Numbered from the stretch's first letter, positions 51,521 through 63,560 are shown. The stretch: DNA of 64,000 nucleotides from Ahaetulla prasina (GCF_028640845.1 NC_080540.1:230562794-230626793); one strand, 5' to 3'. Made by a program: numbers and translations. Notes: generated from the sequence alone by a model not told the origin.

Positions 51521-52235
51521 TCGCATGCCTAGGGATTGCCCATATGGGAATTTTATAATTTAATTTATATTGATACCTTTTCCAAACCCGCAACAAAGCA
51601 CTTCTAAGTATATGACTTTTAAAAATCCTGTCCACTTTTTTATCATATAGTAAGTAAGCATGCCAACCATATAAAAGATCGTGACCTTCTACATTCAATA
51701 TTCTTTCTTCTGTTAGGTTAAACCAATCACTGATTAATGACAGAACAGCTGCTTCATAATATAGTCTTAAGTTAGGCATTTTGAGACCCCCTCTTTCACG
51801 TATATCCTGTATTATTTTTAGTTTCAATCTCGGTTTCTTACCCATCCAAATAAATTTATTAATCCCTTTTTGCTATTCCTGTAAATTTGCATCTTTTTTA
51901 AGTATTGGTATCATTTGAAACAGAAGCAAGAACCTAGGCAGAACATTCATTTTTATTACTGCTATTCTTCCCAGCAATGATAGTTGTAGCTTTTTCCAAT
52001 TCTCCATTTCCTTCTGCACTTTTTGCCATAACACCTCATAATTATTTTTATATAATTTCACGTTTGAAGCTGTGATATAAACTCCTAAGTATTTAACCTT
52101 TTTCACTACTTCAAATCCCGTTGCTCTTTCTAATTCTTCCTTTTGGACTATAGTCATATTTTTAGTTATTATCTTTGTCTTATGTTGATTCACCTTGAAT
52201 CCAGATACCTTCCCATATTGACTAATTATATCCAT
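51521..52235 (-). pseudogene. L1 ORF2, end of RT domain and following region
   Basis: Two frames: 51873-52235 (YGKVSGFKVNQHKTKIITKNM, VKKVKYLGVYITAS, MENWKKLQLSLLGRIAVIKMNVLPRFLLLFQMIPI) and 51521-51845 (MGKKPRLKLKIIQDIRERGGLKMPNLRLYYEAAVLSLISDW). The motifs SGxKVNxxKT, KYLG and LLGRIAxIKMNxLP are diagnostic of L1 ORF2. The YxDD motif is beyond the 5' truncation. Confidence 0.9.
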
Positions 52236-52237
52236 AG

Positions 52238-52255
52238 CAAGTTGGCTTGTTTCTT
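52238..52255 (-). repeat. Target-site duplication, right copy (L1)
   Basis: CAAGTTGGCTTGTTTCTT; partner of 49888-49905. Confidence 0.85.
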
Positions 52256-52274
52256 CTCATGGCATCTGACACAA

Positions 52275-52810
52275 CTGTGGCTGAGCTAGCTGAGATGAGC
52301 ACTCTTGGACATACAGTTTCTTCTTGAAGAGCCAGTTGTGTCCTATCTTGAACCAAAAGGCTTTTCATTAATCTCTCATGCTCTAATCATAATTGATTAC
52401 TGCAATGTGCTCTACAGAACCTTTTCCTTGAACACTGTATAGAAACTACAGCTGCTCCAAAATGCAGAGACACAGGCAGTGATGGGACAGTGTTTTGCTC
52501 ATGTGACCCTGCTGCTTTATGACCTGCAAAGATTACCAGTTAGCTTCCAGGTGCAATTCAATATGTTGAATAAAGCATAAAGCTTGATTATCTGAGGGAC
52601 CACCTATTTTCATTTTTTTCTCCTATCTGATGCAGTTAAGCAAGCTAGGTGTAATCTGTGACCGCAATATCCTTTAGATCAGGTTAATTTTGTTGTCCTA
52701 TTTTTCTGTGTTCTCTTTTATATGCATTTTTTCATTTATTGTAGTTATAAGCCACCCAGACTTATCAAGGAGTTGGATGGCCTCAAAATTGGAATGAATG
52801 AATGCATTGC
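52275..52810 (+). mobile_element. L2/CR1-like LINE 3' region
   Basis: A decayed plus-strand reading around 52370-52600 contains IIDYCNVLYRTFSLNTV, LQLLQNAET and LLLYDLQRLPVSFQVQFNML, and then a region resembling the block that follows RT in L2-like LINEs. It ends with TTATAAGCCACCCAGA and GAATGAATGAATGC near 52805. Confidence 0.55.
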
Positions 52811-53890
52811 ATGTATACTGCAGGTCATAAAAGTAATTCTTCTGTCCCTATGTTCCTCTGATGAACAGCAACAAACCAATAATCAACAAACAAGTGCATC
52901 CCCCTTGACCTTCTTTGCTATGTTCCTGTCTGTTCTCTTTCCTAGGGATGTAATTCTCTAAATGCTAATATGAATTGATGTAGGAATCTTTTTATTTAGA
53001 ATTATTTATTAAAAAGGAAAACCTATCTGTACCAAATCATTTTTCTTAAAATAAGGTTTAAGTTTTTTTAAAATAAGGCTTAGTACTTCAAATTCAATTC
53101 CAAAAGGCAGGGGTTCTTGAATGGAGCATTTTGCAATGCAAACACAGCATTTGTCTGCAATTCTTTAAAGCAGTTAGCCTTTTCTCACATGATCCAAGGA
53201 ACTGATACAGCTATTTTAAAGAGCTGCAGATAACTGCAGTTACATTTGTTTGCTCCAAAGCAATTATTTGAATCCAAAGTACAGATAGTCCTGTTGTTGG
53301 GGTGGATCTAGACTTTAGAAAAAATTGCAAAGGAAGGCATTTTCAACTAGAAAAAGATATATATTTTGATGAGAAATAAATTAGGAGAGTCCACAAAATG
53401 GACTCTGTCTCCTGTCTCAGCAGGGATTTTTTCTCCCCTGCTGACAGCCAGCTTGTTTTGCTGACAAAGCTGGCTTTTTGGCAGAATGCTTCCTGGATTT
53501 GAACAAAAGCTACTAAAAGTGATTCAAGATGATCTTTGGATGACTATGGACGTACCTGAGAAGAAGACCTAGAAGGTAGCAATTCTCAGTGGGAGTGGTT
53601 AGATGGTTGGGTCTCCATCTTTTCTTTCCATCTGCCTGTTGTTTTAAGCACACTTGGGTTTTAATGTTTTGAAATGTTAATTCACTGGCTGAATGCTGAT
53701 CTAGTTTAACCTCTTGCTGGATCTTAGTGTTTTTTTATTTTCTTTTGATTGTTTTATTAGCTGTCGTAAATCCCTTCCACCTCCTGGGCCTGGAAGGCAC
53801 AGCAAATTCTAGGTAGTGAAAGAGATCTGTTTTGATTTACATTTGTATCAAACTTTCATTACAAATATTTCATATTTCATCCATTTTTAA
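52811..53890. other. Unassigned DNA with two small hairpins
   Basis: GAGTCCACAAAATGGACTC near 53385 and AGCCAGCTT...AAGCTGGCT near 53447-53477 can form hairpins. A block near 53160-53280 is less AT-rich and has no repeat signature. No gene seen. Confidence 0.4.
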
Positions 53891-55012
53891 AAGCCCATTT
53901 TCTTATGCTGGGAAAATTCTTCTCAATGTTTTTGAGGCTAATTTGCTATGGTGCTTTTCCTGTCTTTGAGAGGAACTGTGTATCACTGGCTGTAAAAATT
54001 CAACTAGTGAAGAATTTCGGACTGTATCAAAACATAGTAAAATCAAAACAGTATATACAAAGCAGTATATCAAAACAGAATTTATTGGGAAAGTTGGGCA
54101 AAAAGAGTATTTTTTAACTTACAAGCCTAATTTGAAAATTTGGATAAAGGCTTAATAAAGTAACAATGGTTTTAAATCAACTTGAAAATGATAACCAGAT
54201 GCAAACAGCAGCATTAAAACCAGACATATGGGATATAACTTGCTGCTGGCAGACCTGAAAGATGAGGTTGCATTGGAAAATATAAATTGGTTAGAGGACT
54301 CCAAGAGAGGTATGGGTTTTAAAGATTCAAAACTGATAGAATTAACCAGTGATGAACTCTAGTTTTTCAAGAAAATTGAGGGAGATGGGGAAGAGATTTA
54401 TTATACCCAATCGGACAATAAATGTTAAGAGATGTTATCTTACAATTTACAGGCGACTTGTTTGAACAACAAATGCTGTAGCGGTATACATAACAGAGGC
54501 TTATGTCTTTGGGGAATAAAATCCAACTGTTAGGAAAGATCCCAATTAATATCTTAAGGAAAAGCTTTATCATTAAGAATCAACTGAGGATATTTGATCC
54601 TGGATAGACCAGAGGCAATGATTGTGGTAATTTATGGTACACCAGAAGCTGTTGTGGATTTGTTAGTGAAATACAATAAATTGACTCTTAACAGAGGGTT
54701 TTGAAGTTTAATTTAGCTATTGGTTTTATCTGTTAACTATGTTTCCATATAAGTAGATAGATATCAGGCTAAGTGAGTTGGATAAATAGTGTTGTAGAAA
54801 TTCATAAATTGTGTGCCTGCTTTACAAGGGGGAGGGAGGAGAGTTATTATCTTTGAACTATATAAGTATTCAATTGGGGGGATTTATGTACATATTTGTT
54901 TTAGTTTTTTGTGTAGTCCTTTCTAGCTTTATTTTTTTGGTACTGTTTCCTTTTTGTGGATTTTGTATTTTAATGTTTCAAATAAAGTAAAATTGATTTT
55001 TTTTAAAAAGAA
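53891..55012 (+). mobile_element. Probable L1-type 3' part, decayed
   Basis: The segment ends with a G-rich run (GGGGGAGGGAGGAGAG near 54829), then a T-rich 3' region, AATAAAGTAAAATTG and a T/A-rich tail at about 54980-55012, as in L1 3' UTRs. Upstream frames (53905-54117; around 54200-54360 with SDEL-like sequence before a stop) may be ORF1-like but are too decayed to name. Confidence 0.4.
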
Positions 55013-56704
55013 AGAAGAACCCTCCCATCCTCATTTGTGGGTGGGATGGTAGCTGTAATATAATCATGCACAGTAGCATTGACTGTTTCGAACTGAAGCT
55101 CTTCATGCCATACCTTTCCTCTAAATTCTACAGGAAGCTATTCTACATTATAGCATATTACTCCATTGTCTGCACTGCATTCATTTCCTAGTGAACCATC
55201 TCTTTTAATTTCTATGAAAAATTAAAATAATGTATGTGAAGAAATCTCTGCCATAATGAAGCAAGAGAATGTGGCTATGTCTGCTCCACACACTTCAGCC
55301 AAAGGAATATGGTAAATTAACACTGTGAATACATCCTAGAATATATAGCTGCTAATCCTATCTTTTCAGAAAATAAATAAATGGATCATCAAACACGGCA
55401 CCCAGAGTTCTCATTCAAGCAACAAATTACCTAGCTCAAATGCTCCTACTTTATCCCACATTATGCTGGGATAATGATCTGAGATCTAGCTCTGTGGAGA
55501 AGCCTCTGATGCTGGGGAAGGTGGAAAGAAAGAGAAGAAAAAGATGACTAACATCAAGGTAAATGAGTCAGTTACAGTTTAGAAGCCCTAAAACACTAGG
55601 TTAGGGACAGATTTCAGGGGGAAATCTATCTAGTTGCCTAAGAGTCAACAACAAAAATTATGACACATGGTCAATTCCTATGCTCTAATTCATTGAATAG
55701 CAGACACATAATTATGCTTTTCATGAACAGGCCATCCCTGGGTTAAGCTCCACACAGATGGGTAAGATCAAAGAAATAAAAACTCCATAGACTTTGGCAA
55801 ATTATTTTTAATGTAAGTCTGAGTTAAAGACAGAATCTGAGAAATCAGATAAGGAATTCCCACTCTCCTTTATAGTGAGTTCAGAGGTCTCTGAATATTT
55901 AAACAGCTTCTACCCAGGTTTCTGGCACCATGAACTGTTGTCATTTATAAGATAAGCTGCTAATGGAGTTGCCTTTTGTCTCTTGGTGTTTATGATTACT
56001 CTCCCTTCCATTCCTTTCCCTGTCTCCACATAATCTCTCATATCCTGTGAGAGGCAAATAATTATTTCCAGTTTTACAGATGAAGAAACTAGGACTTACA
56101 AAATAGCAATTTACCAAAATGATTTACATAGTAAGTAGGAACCTAGGGCCAAGTCCTACTGAGCACTTCCATGTATCATTTTTTTCCTTATCGTTCTGAA
56201 GCAGAATTTATGATGAATTTATTCTCTCAATCTGCATTATTGAAATTGTTCTGTGATAAACTTCTGCTTTTGTGGCATTATATGATTGTGTGTGTTATAT
56301 AAGATAGTCCAGAAAGCAGCCAGGAATACTTGCTGTGCCCGCTTCTAGTACATAGTCATTAATTCTAGAAGAAATCATGGGCAACTCCATTCCATAGCAA
56401 TTTCAGATACTTATTAACCAGGCAGCAGATAATTATCCCTGAATGCTTCTGTTTGGAAGAAGGAGAGATTCTTCTATAATAGTCTCTCCCTCATTCCTTT
56501 TCATTTAGGTGGAACATCTGAATACTGCCTTTTGGTTTATTGTACAGCCAAAACCACTAAAACACAAGACAATATAAGTAATATATTGAGGTCTCCTACA
56601 ATGACTATTAGCACTCATATGCTGGCAGTGATGAACTTGGAAAAGTAGATCAGTAACTAAATGTTTCATTTCTGATAAAATTAGTCTCCAGGAATTTTAA
56701 TTAG
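55013..56704. other. Unassigned DNA
   Basis: No gene or TE recognised. This is one of the longest stretches with no visible repeat. Confidence 0.45.
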
Positions 56705-56945
56705 ATACCTACTGTCGTGTAGCAATTAGGCATCAAATTAAAAATGAATATGAGTCTAATCCCACTTTAGGCATGAAGCTCCCTGAGTGATTTTGGGCCA
56801 GTCAAAAACTCTCTACCATGGGAAGAAGGCAATGGTCATTCACTTCTGGAATGAGTTGCCAAGAAAACTAGTAGTTCATGTTCAGGCAGTTGCCAGGAGT
56901 CAAGACTGATTTGAATTCCCCCCATCCACCAAAACCTAATAAAAA
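56705..56945 (+). mobile_element. Decayed tRNA-derived SINE
   Basis: GTGTAGCAATTAGGCATC (A-box-like) and GAGTCTAATCCCA (B-box-like) come first. Then TGGGCCAGTCA, AAGGCAATGG, CACTTCTGGAATGAGTTGCCAAGAAAACT and GGCAGTTGCCAGGAGTCAAGACTG follow, the body of a common squamate SINE. Confidence 0.7.
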
Positions 56946-58204
56946 TAATTGCTAGAGAAAAAGCATTTAAAAGTTTTGCCCTAAATTGCTTAGCATGTGT
57001 AATTAAGTATTCTATCCTAAAGAGAAAAAGGTCTTCTGTAACTATGCACTTTTTTAAAGACCAACAAGTTTATGCAAGCATACCTTCATGGATACATATA
57101 TACATACATACATACATACACCGATATCTATAGACTTAATGATGCCAGAGCTGTAAATGGATGATCAGGATTGGGATTTTATAGGTATAGTTGATAACTC
57201 AGTAAAAATGCCAATCAGGTGTGCAGCTGCTATATAAAGAGATGGATTCCATATGGGAATCATTAAGAAAGAGACTGAAAATCAAGTTACCAATTTAATA
57301 CTGTAATGCTGTTATACATGAAATACATTTTAAAGATTTCTGGTTCCCACAATTTAAAAAATGTGATTTTCTTTAGCTTCTATCCAGTCAATATATGCAT
57401 GTAAAATTGATTTGATATGTTTTACAGAAAGAAGGAAAATGGTTGAAAGAATATTTGCAATCTGATATCAATACGAGCATAGGAAGTGATACAAAAGTAT
57501 CTTTATCTGTCAAGCTGTCTTAACATTATCCAATTTCCTGATATGCTGAGGAACCTTTAGGAAATATAGTGAAGGCAGGAGAGGAAGGTAATTGTAATAG
57601 TAATGTATTTTAGTGTGGATTAGAGGAATTTGTAATGTGTGTATGTAATCTGTTAAGTGAGGTTGTAGGCTTTTTTTCTGTATTATCTCCTGGTGGACTC
57701 TCCCTTTTACCACAGGCCTTGGTCTTAAAACATGTGGCATTAGGCACGTCCAACCCTGCATTAACCAGGGTAGACTGTAAGCTGCAATAACTGCCAATTA
57801 CATAACTGAAAAAAGACTGAGAAGTATTTATTTATTAGGCTTATTTGCCTCTAAAATAGTGCTCTAAATGGCCAAATCTTTCTTTGATCCACTTTTTAAC
57901 TGACCAAAAGCATCTGTGTATCATTTCCTTTATTTAGGTCATGATTGGGATTTGACAGTTTGGCCCTTGAAAAGTTTCCACCCCTGAGGATTTTAGTCAC
58001 AGATAGGAGGGTAATGTCTGAATCCCAGTTTTACCCATAGACTTACTGATTAGCCACAAGATCTACCAAAAATAACAGCCTGTTCTCTGACCAGCAATAG
58101 GCAATTGAATATGAAATCTGCAGTTTCCAGAAAAAGCATGCTTTAGATAAAGATAAATCACATATAATATCCAAGTTTAAGGGGGAAAGATTTCTTTCTG
58201 ACTA
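56946..58204. other. Unassigned AT-rich DNA with a short TACA repeat
   Basis: A short (TACA)n run at about 57100-57120. Nothing else recognised. Confidence 0.45.
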
Positions 58205-59446
58205 TATTCGCGATTGATGTGGCCTTCGTGGCCACATGTCTGTTAAAATCAAGACATGGCAGTCTGCAATGGCTTCTTGGAAGCTTCATAGAGCCAGATG
58301 AACTGGCTCCAGCCAGTTTATATTGTTTGTTAGATCTGCCAGAGACCACCTTCCCTGGGCCACCTGGGACTGTAAATGGGTGCCCCAGCCAAATAGGCTG
58401 GCATCTGATGTTATAGTGATGTGCTGGGGCTCCTTGAATACGCATCCCTTCTTCATGGCACATGAAGTCCACCAGTGAAGGGAGCGAAGAACCTTTGGTG
58501 GGACCTGCACCTTTGTCTTGGAGTTGCTGCTGCCAGCTCTCGGGTGTGGCAGGAGGAACCACTGAAGAGTCCTGGCATGCAGACATGCCCAAGGAACAAT
58601 TGTGATGCAAGAAATCATTTTTCCTAGGAGCTGTGACAAAAGAGCAAGGGGCACAGACTGTAGTGTCCAGCTCCGGCTCATGAAGGACCGGATAAGGTAG
58701 ACCTCACATGCTCTGGAGTCTATCACCGTGCAGAGATGAAGAAGGCGAATGGTGGGGACCAGGTGGCTCTTTTCCATATTTACTGAAAAACCGTGTCTCT
58801 GAAGAGTCTGGATCATGGTTTGGAGATCCTCTTTCTCTTGAGATGGGGAAGATGACTATATTAAAATGTCATATAGGTAGCACTGCACCCATATGGGGGG
58901 TGCTCTGATATTTGCCGCCACTGCTGCCAGCAGCTTTGTGAAAGTTCTAGGGGCCGATGATAAGTTGAATGGCAGGGGCCAGTACTGAAAGTGGCACCCT
59001 GTGTAAGAAAACCTCAGGAACCTTCGGTGGGAAGGGCAGATAGGCACATGGAGGTAAGCCTCCTTGAGGTCTATAGAAGTTAACAGATTGCCTGCCCAGA
59101 TGCAGCCCAAGATGGATTGTAGGGACTGCATCCTGAAACGTTTGTACACTACGTGAGTGTTGAGTTTCTTGAGATCTAAAATTCCTCTCCAGCCCCCGCC
59201 CCCCAAACTCTTTGGTACTAAGAAAAAGATTGAATAAAACCCCAGACCCTCCTGACCCCTGGGAACCGACTTGATGACGTGGATGTCCAACAAGTGTTGG
59301 ACCTCAGCTTCCATCAGGTTTCTCTTCATAATATTTTTGGGACTGGGCAATGGATGAAGTGATTGAGAGGAGTGGAGAGGAAGTCCAGTGTGAGGCCTAA
59401 CTTCATTGTTTGTAGGACCCAAATATCCGTTGTGGTCCCCTCCCAT
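58205..59446 (-). pseudogene. DIRS reverse transcriptase and start of RNase H (fourth DIRS)
   Basis: The frame 58856-59446 has EAEVQHLLDIHVIKSVPRGQEGLGFYSIFFLVPKS, ILDLKKLN, LLTSIDLKEAYLHVPI and FNLSSAPRTFTKLL, ending QCYLYDILI, where the active site YLDD has become YLYD. The frame 58286-58816 continues with HGFSVNMEKSHLVPT, LLSQLLGKMISCITIVPWACLHARTLQWF and ITSDASLFGWGTHLQSQVAQGRWS. RNase H begins near 58300 and is lost at 58205 just after its LTD motif; one base is missing there. Frameshifts and the active-site change make it inactive. Confidence 0.88.
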
Positions 59447-59599
59447 TGGCTCACAAATAGATACAGTTGACCACCAATGGGAGGATTGGCCTGGTAGTCA
59501 CTTTCTTCGGTGAAAGGTCCTGCTGCTGGACCACTGCTGCTCAAAATGGCCTCTTGGCAGGAGGTTGTCACCTGCCTCTATCATGGAAGGTAGACCTGT

Positions 59600-61140
59600 C
59601 TGGAAAATGGTCGAGGCCCTGGAAGTAATCCCACTCAAACTGCAGAGCATTGGAACTGGTGTCAGCTGACTGAAATGGCTACCTTTGGAAATAAGGGGAG
59701 AGTCTACGGTCTGCCCACCTGTGCATGTGGGGCATCACCTTCCTCCTGTCCTTATTCTCTATGAGGATGGGATCCAGTGCCTCCCCAAAAAGATTAGAGA
59801 CCTTGTAAGGGGCTGAAGTTAATATTCACTTTGATCTCTTATCAGCCTGCCAGTGGCGAAGCCACAGGAGGAGGTGTGATATAACTGTGGAAGCCAGGGC
59901 CCAAGATACGAATTTGGCCATATTGAGTGTCACGTCGGCTGAAAATTCAGTGGCTGCCACCAACTTGTTTACATCTTGGTGCAGTGCAGCCTGGTTTCTT
60001 CAGGAGGCAGAGTAAAGAGGCACGGTTAAAGAAAGAGCAGATATTGCTGGTCTAATCACCCAGGCAGCCTCCTGATGCATCTTATGGAAAGCCATTTCTG
60101 CCTTCCTAGCCTCTGCTTTTAAGCTATCTGCAATATCTGTAGGAAGGATTGCAGAGGAGGTCAAATTTGCTACCTGAGCATCCACCATCGGTAGCTGTAG
60201 AAACTCCTTAAGATCCGGGCCCGCATGGTAAAGTCTCCTATCCTGCCCACTGAGAGCTGCAAAGGAAGCAGATTGGTTCCACTGTTGTTGAATTACATCA
60301 ATGAACAGCTTTGGAGAAGGGATGAGGTCCTGTTCAACAGTTGGTTCCGAGAACAGCCCTTATGTGGGTTCTGAAGGCCCCGGAGGGTTTCTGCAGGAAA
60401 GTTTCGCTACTCCCATATTGGTCGTTGTCTTGGCCTTGTAAAGTAGTGATCTGAATAAGGAGGGACGAAAAAGACCTGTGAAGGCAGGTCTGTCAGGTAT
60501 CATCCCCATATCATCTGAAAATTTCTAGTTCCCCTGATCCTCATCCCCCATAAGCAAATCTGCGCTGGGCAGTGGTGCATGTGGGGAGGGAGGTCCCAGC
60601 AGTGAAGAAATGTGTGCTGGGATCTGAGTATGCAGGCTGGGTGGCAGGGGACGAGATTGGCCCTTCTGTTGCAGTCCTGCCACTATACCTGTGATATAGC
60701 CTCAGAAATGAAATTTCTTATATCCTGAGATAGCCCAGGTCCTTGGGCCTCTTTTGAATGGAGCCCTGCTGCTGTAGAAGTGAAAGTCACTTCAGGAACT
60801 GAGCCTTTAGCAGTAGACATTGATCTCAAGCCAGCAGTTGCTAGGCAAGACAGTGGAAGAAAGTCCTCCTCATAATAGTCTGTTAGTGAAGGCTGCAGCT
60901 TACCAGCGCCCTCTGGTGACCAGTCTTGTTGCCTGGCCTCAATAAACCGAGGTGAAAGTTCAGGTAGCACAGAGCAGGAAAAAACTGCCTCTGCAGGAGA
61001 GATAGTTGGGCCCTTGTCAGGCTGTGCCTGTTGCTGGGCTTTGGAGAAAAGCTTCTCCAGTGCCTTGTGGTATCTTTTGGCATCCTTATCCAAGGCAGAT
61101 GAAGTCTTCTTGGGAGAAGGACAGTTTTAGATCTGCCCTT
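59600..61140 (-). pseudogene. DIRS gag-like ORF1 (fourth DIRS, broken)
   Basis: Fragments in several frames: 60683-61093 (MDKDAKRYHKALEKLFSKAQQQ, EVTFTSTAAGLHSKEA, SQDIRNFISEAISQ) and 60000-60188 (VANLTSSAILPTDIADSLKAEARKAEMAFHKMHQEAAWVIRPA). They match the inner ORF1 regions AERCLRRQQALDRQFDKAKQR, ATFTPTAAES, ATLASSSNIIPSDAAEGLRTEDRRAELSTRKTHQAAAW. Stops separate them. Confidence 0.75.
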
Positions 61141-61904
61141 TCCTGTAGCACCCTGGCAGTTGCCCTGGACCTCCTGGGGCCTGGGAGAAAGATCAGCCTG
61201 CCCATTATCTGGGGACAGGGATCTCTCTGCCATTTTGAAAAACCGTGTTTGTACAGACCACTCTGCAGTCTTCAGTCTGGAGCTGGTCACTTTGTCAAGC
61301 AGAAGAATGGTGGCGGTCACACCTGACCAGTCAGGAAGAGCCAGCACACCCAAAACAGTTGGAGAAGCCAAAGCGTGAATAAGTGGCAATGCCATTGCGC
61401 CAGAATCCTTGCCACATCTTGTCAGCAATTCAAAATGGCATGAGAGTGGGGAATCTGGCTCTCTGAGTGCCACGCGGGAAAACAGTTTGCCACAGCAAAT
61501 TGGGCAGTGACTCTGGAGCCACCCTGAGGTCCTTTAAGCTGATTGGGTGGTGGCGGTTGTGTCAGTGGACCGGGGGAACCAGCGCATACATCAGCGGCAA
61601 GAAATTGTGGGGGAGGCAGGTGCCCACGACTATCAGAGGAGCCCCAATGCATGAGTTGAAATCCGGACTGGTGCCTAGTAATGGTTTGAGGCAGTGGCAG
61701 TCGTTCCAGGCAGACTGGGAGAGACCAGCGCACCCGCTGGCAGCTGCTGTGCCGCTATGGCAGCCAAAGGCTGCGCAAAGGTAAAATTCCCCTTTAAACC
61801 CTCTCCTGGTGATAATCAGCTCTTAAATACAGTTGTTGGAGAATCCAAGTGAAAACTTCAAGTTCATATCTGAGTTGTTAGAGCAAAAAGTTTTACGTCT
61901 CTCT
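61141..61904 (-). promoter_or_regulatory. 5' leader of the fourth DIRS
   Basis: GC-richer, non-coding position equivalent to 33515-34159 of the inner DIRS. The overlapping frames on both strands have no known domain. A promoter is expected here by analogy, not seen directly. Confidence 0.4.
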
Positions 61905-62040
61905 AGGCTAGACTGAGTTGAAAAATTGGGGCTCAGCCAAGCAGAGGAGGCGTTGCCAAGAAAATCTAACAACTCAGTCTCTGGGCAGATAGACAGAAGT
62001 CAACCCATGCTTGGATTCTCCAAGCAGCGCACTGGAGAAT
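61905..62040. repeat. Right terminal repeat, fourth DIRS
   Basis: The reverse complement begins CCAGTGCGCTGCTTGGAGAATCCAAGCATGGG and aligns with the other DIRS ITRs. The left partner is lost. Confidence 0.7.
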
Positions 62041-62058
62041 AATCCCATTATATTCTAA

Positions 62059-62472
62059 ACAGGTAGTTCTTGACTTATGACTGGTTGCCTAGTGACCATT
62101 CAAAGTTATAGCAGACTTCCCCAGTGCTACTTATGACCTGGATTCAAAGTTTTGATTGCTCCAGCCCCCTTCCCCCCAGACATGGTTGCATTTTGGGTGT
62201 TCACATCTACAGTCATTTGCAGCATCCCACTGTTATATGACCACAATTTATGGTGTTTTTTTCCCAAGAAACTGGCATTTACTTCTGGTTTCTGACAAAA
62301 AAAATGCCCATTGCAGACACTGGATTCACTTAATGACCATAATGTTTGCTAACAACCACCAGAAAAAAGTTGTAAAATCAGGAATGGTCACATGGTGACC
62401 TACTTAATGATCAGCACATCTTAGGACCATAATTTCATGCTTAGTTGTGGTCATAAATTAAAAACTACATGT
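62059..62472. mobile_element. MITE with CAGGTAGT(T/C)CT(T/C)GACTTA termini
   Basis: The left end AACAGGTAGTTCTTGACTTATGAC is the inverted counterpart of the right end, which in reverse reads TACATGTAGTTTTTAATTTATGACCAC. Inside are TAGTGACCATTCAAAGTTATA, TTCACTTAATGACC and AAGTTGTAAAATCAGG, repeats typical of a common squamate MITE. A truncated copy in the same family starts at 63718. Confidence 0.65.
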
Positions 62473-62534
62473 AACACTCTCTGCATTGTATAGAACAGTT
62501 ACATCTTTAGGGAGACATATAGTTTAATGGCTAC

Positions 62535-62668
62535 CGTGTTTCCCCTAAAATAAGAACCTGTCTTATATTTTTTTGAACCCTTAAATAAGCGCTTGGCATT
62601 ATTGCCATGTGCTCAAAAGCCCAATTGGGCTTATTATCAGGGGATGTCTTATTTTGTTGGAAATAGGG
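62535..62668. mobile_element. MITE-like fragment, TGTTTCCCC/AAAATAAGA family
   Basis: Starts CCGTGTTTCCCCTAAAATAAGAACCTGTCTTA; the far end has GGGCTTATTATCAGGGGATGTCTTATTTT, the inverted type of motif. Related to 23333-23515 and 44897-45714. Confidence 0.6.
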
Positions 62669-63369
62669 TAGCCTCTGATGTTAATTTCATCCTCTGATTC
62701 TTCTCTGCCTGGCTGAACTCCCAAAATGGAAGTCTTTGTACAGAATTCTCTGTGCTCTTAACTATTCTTTAGCCAGCACATTCTTACTGTTAATCTTTTA
62801 ATATCTGCCTGTCAGTCCAATGCCCTGATAAATGTCCCTATTAATGGAATGAAAATAATGAATTTATACTTAAGCAAGAAACATGTGTTTCAGGAAAGAA
62901 TACACTACAAATAATTGCATACAACTTCCATGGATTTTCAAAGATTTAACATTTCCAAAGATAAACCTGCTTCAGAAGTGTTTCTTTCCCCACAAGCTAG
63001 AAGAAAATAAGTCCATTCATTAAGAAATGTTAATATTTGGTTAGGTCTCTCAACACTCATCTGTTCCAGTAATAAGCAGCAATCAGGATGGCTAAACTCA
63101 TATCACCTTTGTTCTCTCAAACGAAAGTCTTATCCCCAGACTAGTAGTGTACAAGGCCTACAGTTTATTCCCTCCAAATAATAAACAGATTAGTATGTAC
63201 AGTACAAGTTTATTAAAACATTGGTGATAGATTAAACATCAAGATCACTTGCCCGAACTAGGAACACCTGGGAAAGCAATCAGTTCCAAAAAGTGATGGT
63301 ACAGAATTTGGCTACAATTCTAAAGCCTTTCAAATCCTGAACATTTGATAAGTAATTCACGATTTCCAT
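62669..63369. other. Unassigned AT-rich DNA
   Basis: Nothing recognised. Confidence 0.45.
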
Positions 63370-63560
63370 GTGAGACTGTTCTGAATACTCTCAAGAATTT
63401 CCCACCATCCAGTCAGAGCTGAAGAAGCTTCTTGGATGAGAAGCAAAATGTCTTCAAAGAAAAACCAGAAAGTCCAGTTGCCTCTTGAAAAAAGCACCGT
63501 TGGGATAACCATGACCTGGATGATTGAGAATCTCCATAGAAAGTGTTCTGAATAGTTTGT
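63370..63560 (+). repeat. Interspersed repeat of uncertain class
   Basis: The blocks CTGAAGAAGCTTCTTGGATGAGAAGC, AAAATGTCTTCAAAGAAAAACC, AGTCCAGTTGCCTCTTGAAAAAAGCACC and GGATAACCATGACCTGGATGATTGAGAATC form a repeat I recall from vertebrate genomes, possibly Penelope- or LINE-related. The class is not certain. Confidence 0.45.

Larger units (their letters stand above)
49906..52237 (-). mobile_element. 5'-truncated L1 LINE, itself interrupted by a CR1/L2-type fragment
   Basis: Flanked by an 18-bp duplication. The left edge is the 3' tail on the minus strand (AATAATAATAAAAAAAG), preceded by a G-rich 3' UTR (49935-50020 on the plus strand is C/T-rich). ORF2 coding covers the end of RT and the C-terminal region. 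It is 5'-truncated at 52237. Confidence 0.88.
58205..62040 (-). mobile_element. Fourth DIRS element, 3'-truncated
   Basis: In minus orientation it runs from a right terminal repeat region (about 61905-62040) through ORF1 and RT to the first part of RNase H, where it stops abruptly near 58205. The recombinase, internal complementary region and left ITR are absent. The terminal sequence TCCAAGCATGGGTTGACTTCTGTC and CAGAGACTGAGTTGTTAGA aligns with the inner DIRS ITR and with the outer one. Confidence 0.82.
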
